From Circinella minor (lineage: Eukaryota > Mucoromycota > Mucoromycetes > Mucorales > Lichtheimiaceae): a stretch of 64,000 nt of DNA. Positions 12,527 through 25,084 of the stretch are shown here, piece by piece. A program made the translations under genes and the position numbers. The stretch is taken from the NCBI GenBank assembly GCA_016758965.1, contig JAEPRB010000019.1:266996-330995 (forward strand). Direction: 5' to 3'. How positions within the stretch are numbered: the first letter of the stretch is position 1; each line of letters opens with the position of its first letter. The notes under the pieces are model-generated. The model was not told where the DNA came from. It saw only the letters and a list, made by a program, of their open reading frames with translations, and did no database searches.

Positions 12527-15276
12527 TTACATAGGAGGATCGAGTGCCATACGAGTCCAGTATCGTTGCTTAATTAATGCATGTTTAAAGCCTTCTAAAA
12601 GTCCAGATGATTGTTCACCAATAAATACACCATCTTTCTCACCACCTTCTACTTTGGCAAGTTTAAGCAATTCAACACCAGCACCTGATGCACCGATAGG
12701 TTTACAATGACGGAAGGCATCCATAACAAATACTAAAGGCTCTCCATAAGGGAAAGTGCTTTGTTTTGTCGTTAATTTTTTTATAGCTTCTGAACCATCA
12801 GGGACATAGACAGCATCAAACAATACCGAACTTGTGGTAGTATATGTTTGTGTAATTTCCAATCCTTCTTGATCCCCTAATGCAGGCCCCACATATTCAA
12901 CGTAAGCTCCTTCTTTTTTCAAAAAGTCATAAATAGCTTTAGCATCCTTGACATTAGTGCCTGGAGCGGTCAAAATAGCAACTGTCTTGGTCTTGATATG
13001 TGGAGGATGAGGTCTTTCTTCGATCGATAATCCCACAGTTGTATGACCAGAATTATCTGTCACTTTATCAGGTAATGGAACATTAACACCTGCAGCGACC
13101 CGTCGTGCCAATCCATTATCTACATGATTCAAAACATCAATCATACGCTTACGTACGCCCAAATCAACCGATTTGCCAACTTCGAAACGAAGACCATCTA
13201 CCGTTTGTTGCTTTTCATAAACAGTCAACGAATTCCAGTAAAGTTGAGCTTGTGAATAATGATCATCTACAGTAGATACTTGTTCACGAATCTTGGTAGC
13301 TCCGGGCTCTATTTTTTCAGGGTACTCAATGTAACCACCTTGATTTTCTTCTGCTATAGCAGGAGCATTTCCTCCTAAATGGTTCGGGAAGTATGAGACA
13401 TCACCCTTATGAATGTTTGTTTGCATATATCCATCCCGTTGATTATTGTGAACGCCATTGATGGGTCGATTGATAGGCAATTGCATATTATTGACCGAGT
13501 TCATACGATTGATTTGTGTATCAGGATAACTAAACAACCGACCTTGAAGTAAGGAATCATTGGTAAAGCCAATACCACGAACAATTCTGGATACACAAAA
13601 GGCCACTTGTTCTGTTTCGGCAAAAAAGTTTTCAACATTACGGTTTAAAGTCATTTTACCAAGAGGAGTGACAGGAACTAAGGATTCAGGAACAAGTTTG
13701 GTTGGATCCAAAAGATATGGATATTTATTGGCATCTTCTTCTTTAATGATTTGAACACCCAATTCATATTCGGGATAGTCGCCTTTAGCAATGGCTGTAT
13801 AAAGATCTTGACGGTGAAAATCAATGTTTTTACCCCCTATCTTTTGAGCTTCGTCCCACAGAAGGTTGGATAAACCTTGTAAGGGTTTCCAGTGGAACTT
13901 CACAAAGATAGATTTGCCTTGTTCATTGATTAAACGGAAACTATTAAAAAAATTTTAATTAGTATATATATATATATATATATAAATGTATAAAAAATGA
14001 TAATGCTATATATTAGTACGTGGTATGATAAGAAGGAGAATTGGGATCTTACGTATGGACACCAAATCCATCTACTTGACGGAGACTTTTTGCAATACCA
14101 CGACCACTTAATGCCCACAACACAGTGTGAATTGTTTCTGGAAAACTGATAAAAAAAAATTGAATAGAATTAGCATTAAACCTTCTAACCTTGATAAAAA
14201 AAACCATCTTTTTATGAAACTTTTTTTGGTAAAATACATTCATCTTTTTGTTTATTTTACCTTCCAAAAAAATCATAAGCCGTATCATGGGCAGTACCTG
14301 CTTGAGGTACTTCGGTACTTGGATGAGGTTTACCAGAATGAATAATCTAATAATACGTAAAATGAAAACCCCCCAGTAAAATTAATATTATATTCTATTT
14401 TATATAAAGAAAAAGAGAAATGTTATTTTACATCAGGAAATTTGATTGCATCTAAAAGAAAACAAACATTGATGTATTAGTAATTGAATATTTTACTCTG
14501 TAACACCTATATTACTACTAATAATTCAATTATAAAAATTACCATGGACGAAAAATGGAGCAATGACATTGCCAACTATAAGATATCCATAGATGAAATT
14601 AGTAATAATTTTTTGCTTATTTATTTTTCAATCATTTCTTTGAAGAAAATACTGATGTACTATATACATATATCTACATAAAAGAAGTGCTTACCCAAAT
14701 CAAAAAGACCTTCGTCAGTATAAAATCGAGTGGCAAAACCACGTACATCTCTAACAGTATCCGGTGAGCCACGCGAACCTAAAACAGTTGAGAATCGTAC
14801 AAAAACAGGCGTTTTCTTTCCTGGATTGCGTAAAAAATCGGCTGCTGTCAAGTCAGACCAATCTTTGTAGGCTTCGAAATATCCATGAGCACCAACACCA
14901 CGGGCATGAACAACACGCTCAGGGATCCGTTCATGGTCTAGTATAAAACAAATTTAAGATGTCAGAATGACATATATTAATTGTTGTTACTTGTATAATA
15001 GACAGTAAATTGCTGACGTATCTATTTAATATATTATTATGATTATTATTTACCAAAGTGCATGATTTTGTCTTGGAAAGCAAAATCTTGCATCAGGCTA
15101 GGACCTTGACATCCTGCTTTTAAAGTGTTTCTATTATCCACCTTAACACCTGTGGTTGTAGTTTCTTGTGTATTTTTATTATCTAGCGAGAATGCTTCGA
15201 GTCGTTCTTCCATTGCCTTTTGACCACTACCACATGCTTTGGAAGCATCATTTTGACATGCAGAGTGATTGGCCAT
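12527..15276 (-). CDS. large-subunit (HPII/clade 2) catalase with C-terminal DJ-1-like domain
   Basis: Seven exons (15054-15276, 14695-14937, 14543-14575, 14432-14451, 14261-14346, 14053-14145, 12527-13940) give 703 residues. Exons 3 and 4 are only 33 and 20 bp. They were found by phase and by the expected VGN...PFF and AIKFPD segments. Distal haem His85 lies in VVHARG, the active-site Asn158 in VGN, Phe163/Phe164 follow, and the proximal Tyr371 lies in RLFSYPDTQ. Residues from about 545 form the flavodoxin/DJ-1-like domain typical of large catalases ([18 protein letters not shown]). It decomposes H2O2. There is no peroxisomal SKL end (it ends ALDPPM) and no signal peptide, so it is probably cytosolic. 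One oddity: the usual second Asn of VGNN is Val159. Confidence 0.95.
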
Positions 15277-16140
15277 TTTTTTTCAATGTTTATAATTAAT
15301 GTAAGAAAAAGAGAAGGGTTGTATTAAAGTAGAATAATTAAAAAAGACTGATTTGAGACTATACGTAGAAGAAAAATAAATAAAATGTGTTTATTATCTT
15401 TTATATTTCGGGCATAAGAATAACAACGAGGAGACATTTTTTTTTGAAGAGTACATCCATTATGACGTTGTAGAGTTTCAATCAAAAAATAAGTGTAGAC
15501 ATTATAAATATATATATGTGTGACACGATATTACGGTGTGCAAACTATTATTATTTCAAAAGGCCTTGTAACAAAAGTGACACCTTTTATCTTTTTTTAT
15601 CACATTAAAATTATTTCCTCCGCAAACTACCGCAGTTCCCCTCTTGTAACTTGGTAACCAAATATCCAACATATTTTTTTTTTTTTTTTTACTTTTCATC
15701 TGGGTAAAATTATTACGAACATGTTCTTTCTAGAACCATTTTGTTCTTGTTATGATATTCAACGAGCTGAAATTTTGAAAGCAGACAAACAATTGAACCA
15801 AAACAAATAATTAGAAAAAGTTAAAAAGAGACGGCGATCCAGGCACTTCTTCATTTTTCATACAGCGACGATCTGTGTTTGTGGTCAGGCTCGAAGCCTT
15901 ATTGGCTAATAAGTAACTATTTTACAATTTTGTAATTTACAGAAGACTTAAACCTATTTCGCTTCGTATGTGTGTGTGCGCCCTTTTTTTTTTTTTTTAG
16001 CTCGATACAACAGTAAACTCTTTCTTTGTCTTTTTTTTTATTATTATTTTCCTTTTCCACTCTTTTATTTTAAAAGCTTTTTCTTTTTAATATTATATAA
16101 CAAAAAAAAAAAAAAAGAAAACTTTATATATTTATGAACC
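15277..16140. other. divergent promoter region
   Basis: This 860-bp gap separates the catalase start (minus) from the coiled-coil gene (plus). It has T and A homopolymers (15675-15691, 15983-15999, 16102-16117) and a pyrimidine-rich plus-strand segment before 16130 typical of fungal core promoters. No coding signal. Confidence 0.5.
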
Positions 16141-16178
16141 ATGTCGAGCGGTTATCCACCAAACCCGCCTCCACATGA
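16134..16178 (+). promoter_or_regulatory. out-of-frame uORF overlapping the main start
   Basis: An ATG seven bases before the coiled-coil gene's ATG opens a 14-codon frame that ends in TGA at 16176-16178, overlapping the main coding start. The upstream ATG context (TTTATGA) is weaker than the main one (ACCATGT), so leaky scanning is likely. Regulation is inferred only. Confidence 0.4.
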
Positions 16179-18018
16179 CGGTGGTCATTCTAATGAGGCC
16201 AACAGTTATAGAGAGAGTCATCACCAATATCAAAACTTAGCACAAGCTCAACCTGTAAGAACAATAAATCGTACAAAGACAGTAAAGAATAATTTGGGCC
16301 AGGCCGGTAATAAAGTACGTGGACTTTTCGGTAAAAAACAGAAAGACTCGGACAATGGTCATAATAAAGTGGCAGGCCCACGCGAGGAACCTCGGTCATT
16401 CTCTTCAGGAAATAGTCAACGCGGTTGGGATCGAGCTTCTATACCCTCATCATTTCAAGAAGATCCTTTTGACCGGCCTGTTTCTCAAGCCATGTCATAT
16501 TATGGTGAAAGAAGTGGTGGTCCAGCAGATAATAATAATGGTAAGGTTATACATACATATTTACTATTGTTTTCGTACCACGCAAAAAAAAAAGCCTATT
16601 ATTATTATTATTGTTATTATTTTAAGGTGGGGGAGAGAGAGAAGGAGAATGAAGGGAGCTAAATAGAGTAAAAAAAAAAAAAGGGGGACAACAAACTTAA
16701 CGGAGGAGGAAGAATGGTTAAAGAAAGAGTATGTAGAGAGGGGTGAAAAAGACAAAGTTTATATGCATACTTTTAGTAAAGTATTGGGGGAGGTACACAA
16801 GAAGAGGAGGAAAAAAAACAGTTTTTATTTTTATTTTTTTTATTTTGTTACTTTCTTTTTTCCTTTTATACACTTTCCCAACTTATTTGTGTTCATTCAT
16901 CTTTTTTTTTTCCCCTTCAATTTTTTTTTATAGTTCGTTTAGAAGATAATTCAACTGAACATCGACCATCATCTTCTGTTCTCGACATGTCAGCAACCGC
17001 CACCGCCACAACAGATGATGTTCGTTCAATGGAACTACCTTCTTTACTCGATGAAATTCAACAAAACTATAACCCCGAAGACTTATCTCCTGAAGTTCAG
17101 GAACTCGTACGCGAATTAGAACAAGTCAATCACAACATTACTCAAATGCAAAAGGAGGTCATGGCCGAAGCTGAAAAGAGACAAAACTTGCAGTTTAAAC
17201 TAGAAGAGGCCAAACGTCAGGTACAAGCACAAGAACAAGAATATGCACAGATTGAACATAAATTCTTTGATCATACACGCGCAATTCGTGCTACCGATGA
17301 TGATTTATCTACAATCCGTGATGCATTCAAACTTTTGAAATATTCGATCGCACGTCTTATCATGACACTGAACAAAAAAGCTGACAAGCAAACAGCTACC
17401 GAGAAATTCGCAAGTATGTGGCCTCATCTTGGTGTTACTGAACTTGAACCATCCCATGTCAATTTATTGGCTGAAAAATTGGTTCATGAACATCTGGTAC
17501 AACAAATCTTCCGATGCCCATTGTATCCTGGTTTGGAAATCAACGATGCTTACGAATCCGTTACCCAATGGTTGACAGCTCATAATTCTGAATTTCCTGT
17601 ACGCCTTCGACAACAATTGGCTGCTATCGTTGCCAAAAGTGGAAAGGATAGTGAATTATATCTTGCATCGCAAGCTGAAAAGAAAAAGGTCATTGATCTG
17701 ATTTATAATGATTTAGCTGGAGTATATGAACCATTCATTCGTGAAAATGATGCCAATGTGGATGGAGAGAAACGTTATTATGCCAAGGTGACTGATATTG
17801 TGGATAAAGCAATGAAGTTAGCTATTGCAATGCGTGGCCAAGAGGTGGATATTTCGACATTGGATACCAAAGAAGGTGAAGAAGAATTTGATGAACAAAC
17901 AATGATAGATGTCAAGGGTAAAACATCCGGTATTGTCCGATTTTGCATTTGCCCTGCATTTGTAGGAGGCGATGGAGAACACGGTTTTCTTGAAAAAGGC
18001 AAGGTTGTCATTGCTTAA
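16141..18018 (+). CDS. conserved-looking coiled-coil protein with disordered N-terminus
   Basis: Exons 16141-16540 and 16934-18018 give 494 residues. Residues 1 to about 165 are polar, Pro/Gly/Asn-rich and basic around 85-110 (GLFGKKQ). A long coiled coil (about 185-275, QELVRELEQVNHNITQMQKE onward) follows. It leads to a globular helical part (LIMTLNKKADKQTATEKF, MWPHLGVTELEPSH, CPLYPGLEIND) and a short Cys-containing tail (VRFCICPAFVGGDGEHG) ending KGKVVIA. No enzyme motif is visible. The tail resembles uncharacterised filamentous-fungal proteins, but I cannot name the family. A cytoskeletal or membrane-scaffold role would be a guess. Confidence 0.8.
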
Positions 18019-20227
18019 ATACAAACTACCGATCCTTGGCTTCCCCCCCCTCTTTATTCAATTACAAATATACACCGCTCCACTACTACAACCATCATCA
18101 CATACACCCATATACACACATACGACAATACATACACAGAGTCACTTTAAACACGTCAAACTACTCATTCATCTTATTATAACGACTTTCCTTTTCACTT
18201 CACAACACTCACAATTTTATATCTCTTCTCTCACACACCCACGTTTTTTATTAACACCTCTTCGGCTTCTTTTACTTTGTTCTTTATTATATTATATATT
18301 ATATATATCTATATCCTTATTTTCTATTTGTACCAAAAAAAGAGAGAAACACGATTAACCTTCCCTTTGTAATGTAATTTTTTTTTTGCTTTATATGTAT
18401 CTGTTCTTTTTTTGAAATGGATCTTGTGTTCACTATTTAATAGTGGAATTTTTCTTGTACTACATTGATATCTTTCTGAGCCCCATTATCTGGAATTTTC
18501 ATGGCGGATATACTCAGCTTTTGGCTAATTTAGTTAATAACAGAAAAAAAGAGCAAGTTAGTAAAGAACACGAATGAGGCACATTATTACTCTCAGTTAT
18601 TATGAGATTGGTGATGAACTGGATTAAACAAGAGATTTATACACTATATTGCCAGTCGATACTAAAAATGACTACTACTATAATATGCATATTTTTTCTT
18701 ATTGATATTACTTAGTAACCACAGAAAAACATGAAATTATACCATATGAATTTATATTTTGAATGTAAATGATGCAAAAAATGATTGTTACACGTGTGCA
18801 AGGTGGCGCAAAAAGATATACCATCAACCATGAAAGACAGTTGAACTCAAGATTTCTTATCTGTTCTTTTGCTTATATATTGGTACTTATTTTCTTCTTC
18901 AATTAAGTAGAAAATATATAGCAGCCACTTTGATAATGATGGAAACAGTATCCACCAATTAATAAGACCTGTAATTTTTATAGCAAAATTAAAAATCACT
19001 GAATCCCCTTCATGTTGATAACAGACAGTGAATAACGTATATTACATAATTACACATGGTAATTCACTACGTAATTATAAAAAGATAAAAAAAATGTTAT
19101 AAATGAACAGGAAAAAAAAACTTACGTACACCAGAAGATGTGCATCGCTATCTACAGGCGAAACCAAATACACAAGAGAACCCAGATGTTTTCTGAAAAT
19201 TTCTGCACAAATCAGGCAACATATCATATAACATCTTTAATATATATAGCGTCGAGGATTAAAGCCCGCCGTCAACGTAATATTCTACTACAATCAAAGA
19301 GTGAAATCCCAAGAAATGTAAATATAAACTACTTATTTCCTAGACCACATAAGGGGAAGAGACGTTGATTTGTTTGAGTATAAGTTGTATTAATCGTTTA
19401 AGCTATGAATGTATTTATACGAGAGTCATTGGAAAATCAACTTTCTTTTGAAGAAGTCAATAGCATCACATCAATCTAAGAAGTGATTATTACAGACAAT
19501 GTTTAATTTTAATATGAAATACGTATTATCCTTAGAGTACTATCTTGGAGCTGTGTACGTATTGTGAGCAATGTATGTAAACTGTGTTACAGCACGTATA
19601 TTCATCAGGATTAAAATTCTAACATAAATGACTAGATTAGAAGGATGCATAGAAATCTCAATAATCACGGGTTCGATCAGCGAGAAAAACAAAGGTTCGT
19701 TAGGGCTCTTGCAACTCCTTGAGAATCTAGTCAGTGAGACTAGCGGTATCTGCGCAGCTAAACTTATTGGATCATATAACGATGACATGCTTCTACTCTT
19801 GCAATTGATAATATGGTTATTTGGTAGAGACTTCAACAAATGAAAATAAACTCCAATTGTAATCTATACCTTCACAGTCAAGGTAATTTGAAATCGGAAA
19901 AAAAGGAACATGGGTATGTATGTAACTCAATAACCGTTTTCCAAATATTAACATACCTTATGTATTATAAAATTTTATTAAAAAATATATTTACGTATAA
20001 CGATCCCTTCAAGGTGGGCAATAGGAGTTCACATAGTAACATATTATTCATCCATATACTACAAACAAAAAACAAAAGACAAGACTGTAGAGAATTTCAA
20101 GAAGTGGTATTTATTTCATATAGTTGTGAAAAGGAAGGGCTTTTTGCATTACGAGAAAAAAAACGTTGAAGAAAAAGAAAAAGAATAAGAAGTAATCATT
20201 CATTTTTTTTAAAAATGATCACTTTCA
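18019..20227. other. long convergent intergenic region
   Basis: About 2.2 kb lies between the 3' ends of the coiled-coil gene and the FYR gene. It starts with CT-rich 3'-flank sequence to about 18350. A less A+T-rich island at 19540-19843 has long open frames on both strands and tRNA-promoter-like boxes (see findings). Otherwise nothing is supported. Confidence 0.5.
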
Positions 20228-21549
20228 TCATGCTTTGCTCCTCCTACGATAATTTGTACATTTATCCACATCAGGTAATCCTTCAATCATTTCAATAACC
20301 AAAGGATTTGAGAAACCATAATATTCTGGACCGGAGATAGCATTTGCAGAATGTCGCTGTCGAACTTCATTTGCTTGTTTAATCACTAAAGCCCAAGCTC
20401 CTGTAGGTGTCCGTGCAGACATTTCATCATCTGGTGCATCTGCTGCTCGAATAGTAAACTATTATTTATTTGTCAATATTTGTTTTTGTTTGCATGGATA
20501 TTTTATTTCTTGGAGCATTAAAAAAAAAGGTACTTACCAAAGGCGTTTCTCCACCATCTTGAACTTTACATGTATATGTAGTCTGGTTTTCTGGATCTAC
20601 CATACTCATATAAGTTCTAATAGTTCGTTAGTTTATATGTATATATATCCAAAAAATTATTAAATATTAAAACTAACCTTTCAGCACAATAACCAACTGG
20701 CCATATATATCGTTCACTATGAAATGATGTACGATCATATACAACTTTACCAAGTTCCAACACCTTTAAGGAAGAAATTTGAAATGGTAGTATGACATTT
20801 CCATCCTCATCCCTGGGTACTTCCACTGGTTTCCGTGTTCGCGACGATGTTGCTCGTTTGAGTTTAGTTGGTGGTGGTGTTTCCACTTTGACTATTAGAA
20901 TAGATCGATGATAAGTTTTTTGTTTTTTTGCTGTAAATAAAAAGCCTAAATCAACTATATCTCTTTTTACCCATTTCTTCGTCTTCATCCATTAACTGAT
21001 CTTCCTCTTCGTTATCTTCTTCTCCTTCCACATCAGGAACATCTTCAATTTCATCATCATCCTCATCTTCTTGGCTTGTGTCCATTGGATCACCATTACC
21101 ATTACTAGTTTTTGCATCTTTCATAAGTTGTCTATATAGATAAAGATTAGTTTTAATCAATTAATATACTATTTTTTGATTTTATGGGTATATATACACT
21201 TTTTTCGTTTTCGTTTTTGTTTATATTTACTTTTTTTCCTTTTGAAGTGCTTGTACCCTACGGTTAGCTCTATCCACTGATAGTTGTGCTGACTTGTGTT
21301 TCTATAATATTAAAAAAAAAAAAGAAATATTGTACGGTATATGTGAGAAAGTTTATTTTGAAGGATTTTCTATGTGTCAAATAACTTTATTGAATAGTAG
21401 TAATTCAAATAAGTATATAAAAAAGATAGAAAACATACAGCAATGAATTCGAGAATCTTTCGTTTCATACGTCTGTATTTTCTTAAACGATCATCTTGCC
21501 AAGTGTCATCGGTTTGAATGGAAGCATCAACACCATGTTGAACCGTCAT
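20228..21549 (-). CDS. FYRN/FYRC-domain nuclear protein, TBRG1-like
   Basis: Six exons (21439-21549, 21231-21301, 20971-21131, 20678-20930, 20538-20616, 20228-20458) give 301 residues. The N-terminus is basic and helical (RLRKYRRMKRKILEF, then a coiled segment RANRRVQALQ). Residues about 75-115 are highly acidic. FYRN follows (KVLELGKVVYDRTSFHSE, WPVGYCAERTYMSMVDPE) and then FYRC (GAWALVIKQANEVRQRH, SGPEYYGFSNPLVIEMIEGL). This order with little spacing matches TBRG1/NIAM-type proteins rather than SET-domain MLL proteins, and no SET or PHD domain is present. A chromatin-linked role is expected from the family. The start chosen is the first ATG after the in-frame upstream GTG. It is divergent from CK2 beta with about 790 bp between starts. 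Confidence 0.85.
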
Positions 21550-22337
21550 TTTATTTTTGTTGATTGATTTTGACACGCGCTGAACGCGAAAAAAAAAGGA
21601 AAGGCAAGTTTAGATATAGAGAAAAGAAATGTTTTGTTGCGCCGACGAATAACGCGTCAAACAATATTATTGTGTGTGGGAAGACAAATGTTTCAAGTTT
21701 ATTTTATTTTTTTTTGACAACATGCTTAAAAGAAGGGACATCCTTTTTTTTTTTTTTTTTTTTTGGCTAGAGTCACATGCGTTGGTTTAACTTATCAATA
21801 AACTCCTTTTTGCAAATATATAAGTGGATAGAAGTCATGTAAGATGTAGCTTATCCACGACTCTAGTGAAAATAAGTAAAATCCTCGATTATACTTATTG
21901 CTTGGTAACATTTACTATGGTGTCCTACATTTTAATCTATCGTTTTGTTACTATAATGCTGTTTTACTTTTCTCTCTAAAATTTACTATTTATTATGATC
22001 ATAAGAGTCCACAACATGTTCAATATAAATTTAGAAAAAGCTGTGAATCGTCTTATTTTATTTATTAGAAAAAAAAACGACAACGATATGGTATATCCTT
22101 GAAAGATTTATATAAAAGAGTAAACCTGAAACGAGGGTTGACTTCGGGACCAAGGTAAAAAAAAAAAGTTGTGCTGTGGTGCAAAACGCTCCTTATCATT
22201 CGGTGATTTTAACTCTGCACCTCCTTCCATATTCATCACTGCACCTAAAAGAAAAAAAAAACCTTGTTTTTTAAGGCTTTATCCCACACAACTTTCTTCG
22301 CCAAAAACCTTTCCCATTTTTTTTCATTCTGAATCAA
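21550..22337. other. divergent promoter region
   Basis: Shared upstream region of the FYR gene and CK2 beta. It includes a 17-bp or longer T-run at about 21748. No coding signal. Confidence 0.5.
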
Positions 22338-23855
22338 ATGGAAGGTTTTTTTTCACCGGCTAATGCTGCTGTCTATGGTAAATGGTTTATTTTATAAAAA
22401 AAATATAGCGTATTACTATACAAATTCGTTATTTTATTTTTATTTTTTATTATAATTTTGGGCGTCAATGGTTTTCTAAAAGAAAATAGAATTCCTACCA
22501 CAAAAAAAAAACACGTCTTTCTGTTTATCTATGATATTGACTTTATAATATGTGCTATATAATATATGTAAGATGACGATTCACAGACAACGACAACTAG
22601 TAGTTCATTACAAAGTTGGATCAGTTGGTTTTGTTCTCTAACAGGACATGAATACTATGCCGAAGTACCAGACGATTTTATTGAAGACGATTTCAACTTG
22701 ACTGGGCTATCAGCTCTTGTACCATATTACAATGAAGCGTTGGAAATGATTCTTGATGTAGAACCAGAAGAAATCTCGGACGAAGACGAAGACGAAGACG
22801 AGGACGATGAAGACGAAGACGAAGAAGGAAATGAGCGAAGAACGAATAATGATAATAACGAAGTGGCAGAAGACGAAGAAGATGATGGTTTTTGGAAAGA
22901 AAATACACCTACTTTATCACGAAGACGAAGGGACTGTGTTCATCCAAGTGTAGTTGAACCTTATGCAGCCATGTTATATGGATTAATTCATCAGCGTTAC
23001 CTACTAACACGTAATGGTTTGCGCTTAATGGCTGAACGATATGCAGCGGAACAGTTTGGTTTTTGTCCACGAGTTTATTGTGGTCGATGCCCAGTGATTC
23101 CATGTGGTCGATATGATGAAGCTGGTAAAGAGAGCGTACGGCTTTATTGTCCACGTTGTATGGATTTGTATAACCCACCTAGCTCGATATTTCAAAATGT
23201 CGATGGTAAGATTTTCCTTCATCAATCCCTCCCTTCACCACTCCATTGCCACACACACCACCCCCTTTCTCTTTCTCTCCATCTATATATATATATATAT
23301 ATACATCATCTCTTTTTACTAACTTATATATCGATATAATATATTGATAGGTGCCCATTTTGGCACAACCTATGCTCATTTATTATTTCAATCATTTTAT
23401 GAATTGGTACCTGCACCCCGAGCCAGTATTTATCAACCACGTATCTTTGGATTCCGAGTCAATGAAAGATCAAGAGCAGGACCACGTATGCAATGGTTAC
23501 GTATGAGACCACCAGAATATCTTGTTGATGCAGATGATGATGAAGAGGATGATGACCATGTGGATATAGATGATGAAGAGGAAGAAGATACAATAATATC
23601 TCATGATGTGGTGGGTAAGGGAGTTTAGCATATAGAAATATATTGAGAACACATTTGTCTTTTGCTAATATTTATTATTGTTTATCATATCAGCCATCGC
23701 AGGCGGTGGAGCAATACCATCAACGACTACAGCAACAACAACAACAACGAGGAGGAGGAGATGATGATGATCGACTTACTCGATTAACGCATCAAATTGA
23801 AGGTTGGCGTATGCGCGATTCTGGATTGAATAGCTTTTTTCGTCGATGGATATGA
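22338..23855 (+). CDS. CKB1: casein kinase II regulatory (beta) subunit
   Basis: Exons 22338-22377, 22573-23205, 23351-23610 and 23694-23855 give 364 residues. The hallmark SWISWFCSLTGHEYYAEVP and DFIEDDFNLTGL open the fold. An Asp/Glu run of about 20 residues plus a longer acidic region replaces the short acidic loop of animal CK2 beta. The zinc site is CPRVYC...LYCPRCMDLYNP, and GAHFGTTYAHLLF starts the dimer/alpha-contact region. It tetramerises with CK2 alpha. The last junction is uncertain. To join the C-terminal EGWRMRDSGLNSFFRRWI, the donor must be GTGGGT at 23611; the better-looking GTAAGG three bases on is out of phase. Without that splice the frame ends at 23628. Confidence 0.92.
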
Positions 23856-25084
23856 TTTGATCCAAAACTCTCTCCCTTTCTGTCCCCTTTTTCTTCTTCT
23901 TCACTGCTATTTTATACTTTTCCCCACGGTCTCCTTACCCCCTCTTTTACTCTCAACCATGACGCCTTCTTTTAATAACTCTATTTTCTGAAAGCTTATA
24001 TATATACATATACTCTATATATTCCAAACTTGAACATTACACACTATTAAGTCAAAAAAAAAAACACTCAACACACATGCACACCGTCATATTATAAATC
24101 ACGTATATATACGACAACAACAACATATTATATACAAGCGATTCTCTTTTTTTTTGGGCATACGAAACCTCCTTTCTGTTCCTCTCTTTCTCTCACCCCT
24201 TTTTTCTTAATAACCAATCGAAACAAAAGGATTGATGATGTATAATATATAACACTTTATTATTTTCTTTTTCCACAATAACATAATTTTACTATATATA
24301 CACATATACACACATATTTATATATACATACATATATTACTCTGTCTCTGATTTTATTTTTTGTTCTCATCTCTAATATATTTTAGTCAATTACTGTGCT
24401 AACAATGAAAAAGAAAGCTCAATATGACTTTATATTATATTATGTTAAGGAAGATGTGGTGTATTCCGTTGTTATTATTTATTAGTGTATTTTAAAAAAT
24501 TAACTATGACCCGAAACTGATTTAGCCAGTAGCTAAAATACTAAAAAAAAAAGGGTACTAATTGCTTCTGTCATACGTTTTAAATTGGAATTAACGAACC
24601 CTGAAATTTTGGTGGTTTACCTTGTGTCGCACACAGCCCTATTCCAATTGTCCCACTATAAAAAAAAATGAGAAAAATAATTACCTTATCTTTTTTTTTT
24701 TGCTCCACTTAATGCTACGTAATCAAAAACAACAAGCAGTATTAATATAAAGGAAAAGATAATACGTAGCAGAGAAAAATAAAAACCATCATTGTGAATG
24801 AAATAATATATTACTAGAACGGGGGAGAATGGGACCGGGTGAAAATATTACTTCATGGCGATTATTTATTGTTTCGGGGTAATACAATAATCAAGATCGA
24901 GAGGGCGATCCCTTAATAACTTGCGCTTTAAGGCTTTTTTTCTAGACACATACACGCACTCTCCTGACATTTTATTAATTACACTCTCTTTTTAGTATTT
25001 CCCTACTTTTATTCCTTTCCTTTCCTTTTCTTTTTTTTTTTTTTTTTGTACTTTCATTTTATCACAACATTCCATGAATTAAAC
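23856..25084. other. intergenic region
   Basis: CT-rich 3' flank of CK2 beta (to about 24250), TA/CA dinucleotide runs near 24300, and a pyrimidine-rich promoter-like segment with a long T-run before 25050. A minimal uORF (ATG AAT TAA at 25074) precedes the next gene. Nothing coding. Confidence 0.5.

Noticed and set aside
14127..14345. Plus-strand frame inside the catalase gene
   Set aside because: Antisense to catalase exons 5 and 6 and the intron between them.
22693..22908. Minus-strand Arg/Leu-rich frame
   Set aside because: Antisense of the acidic run in CK2 beta.
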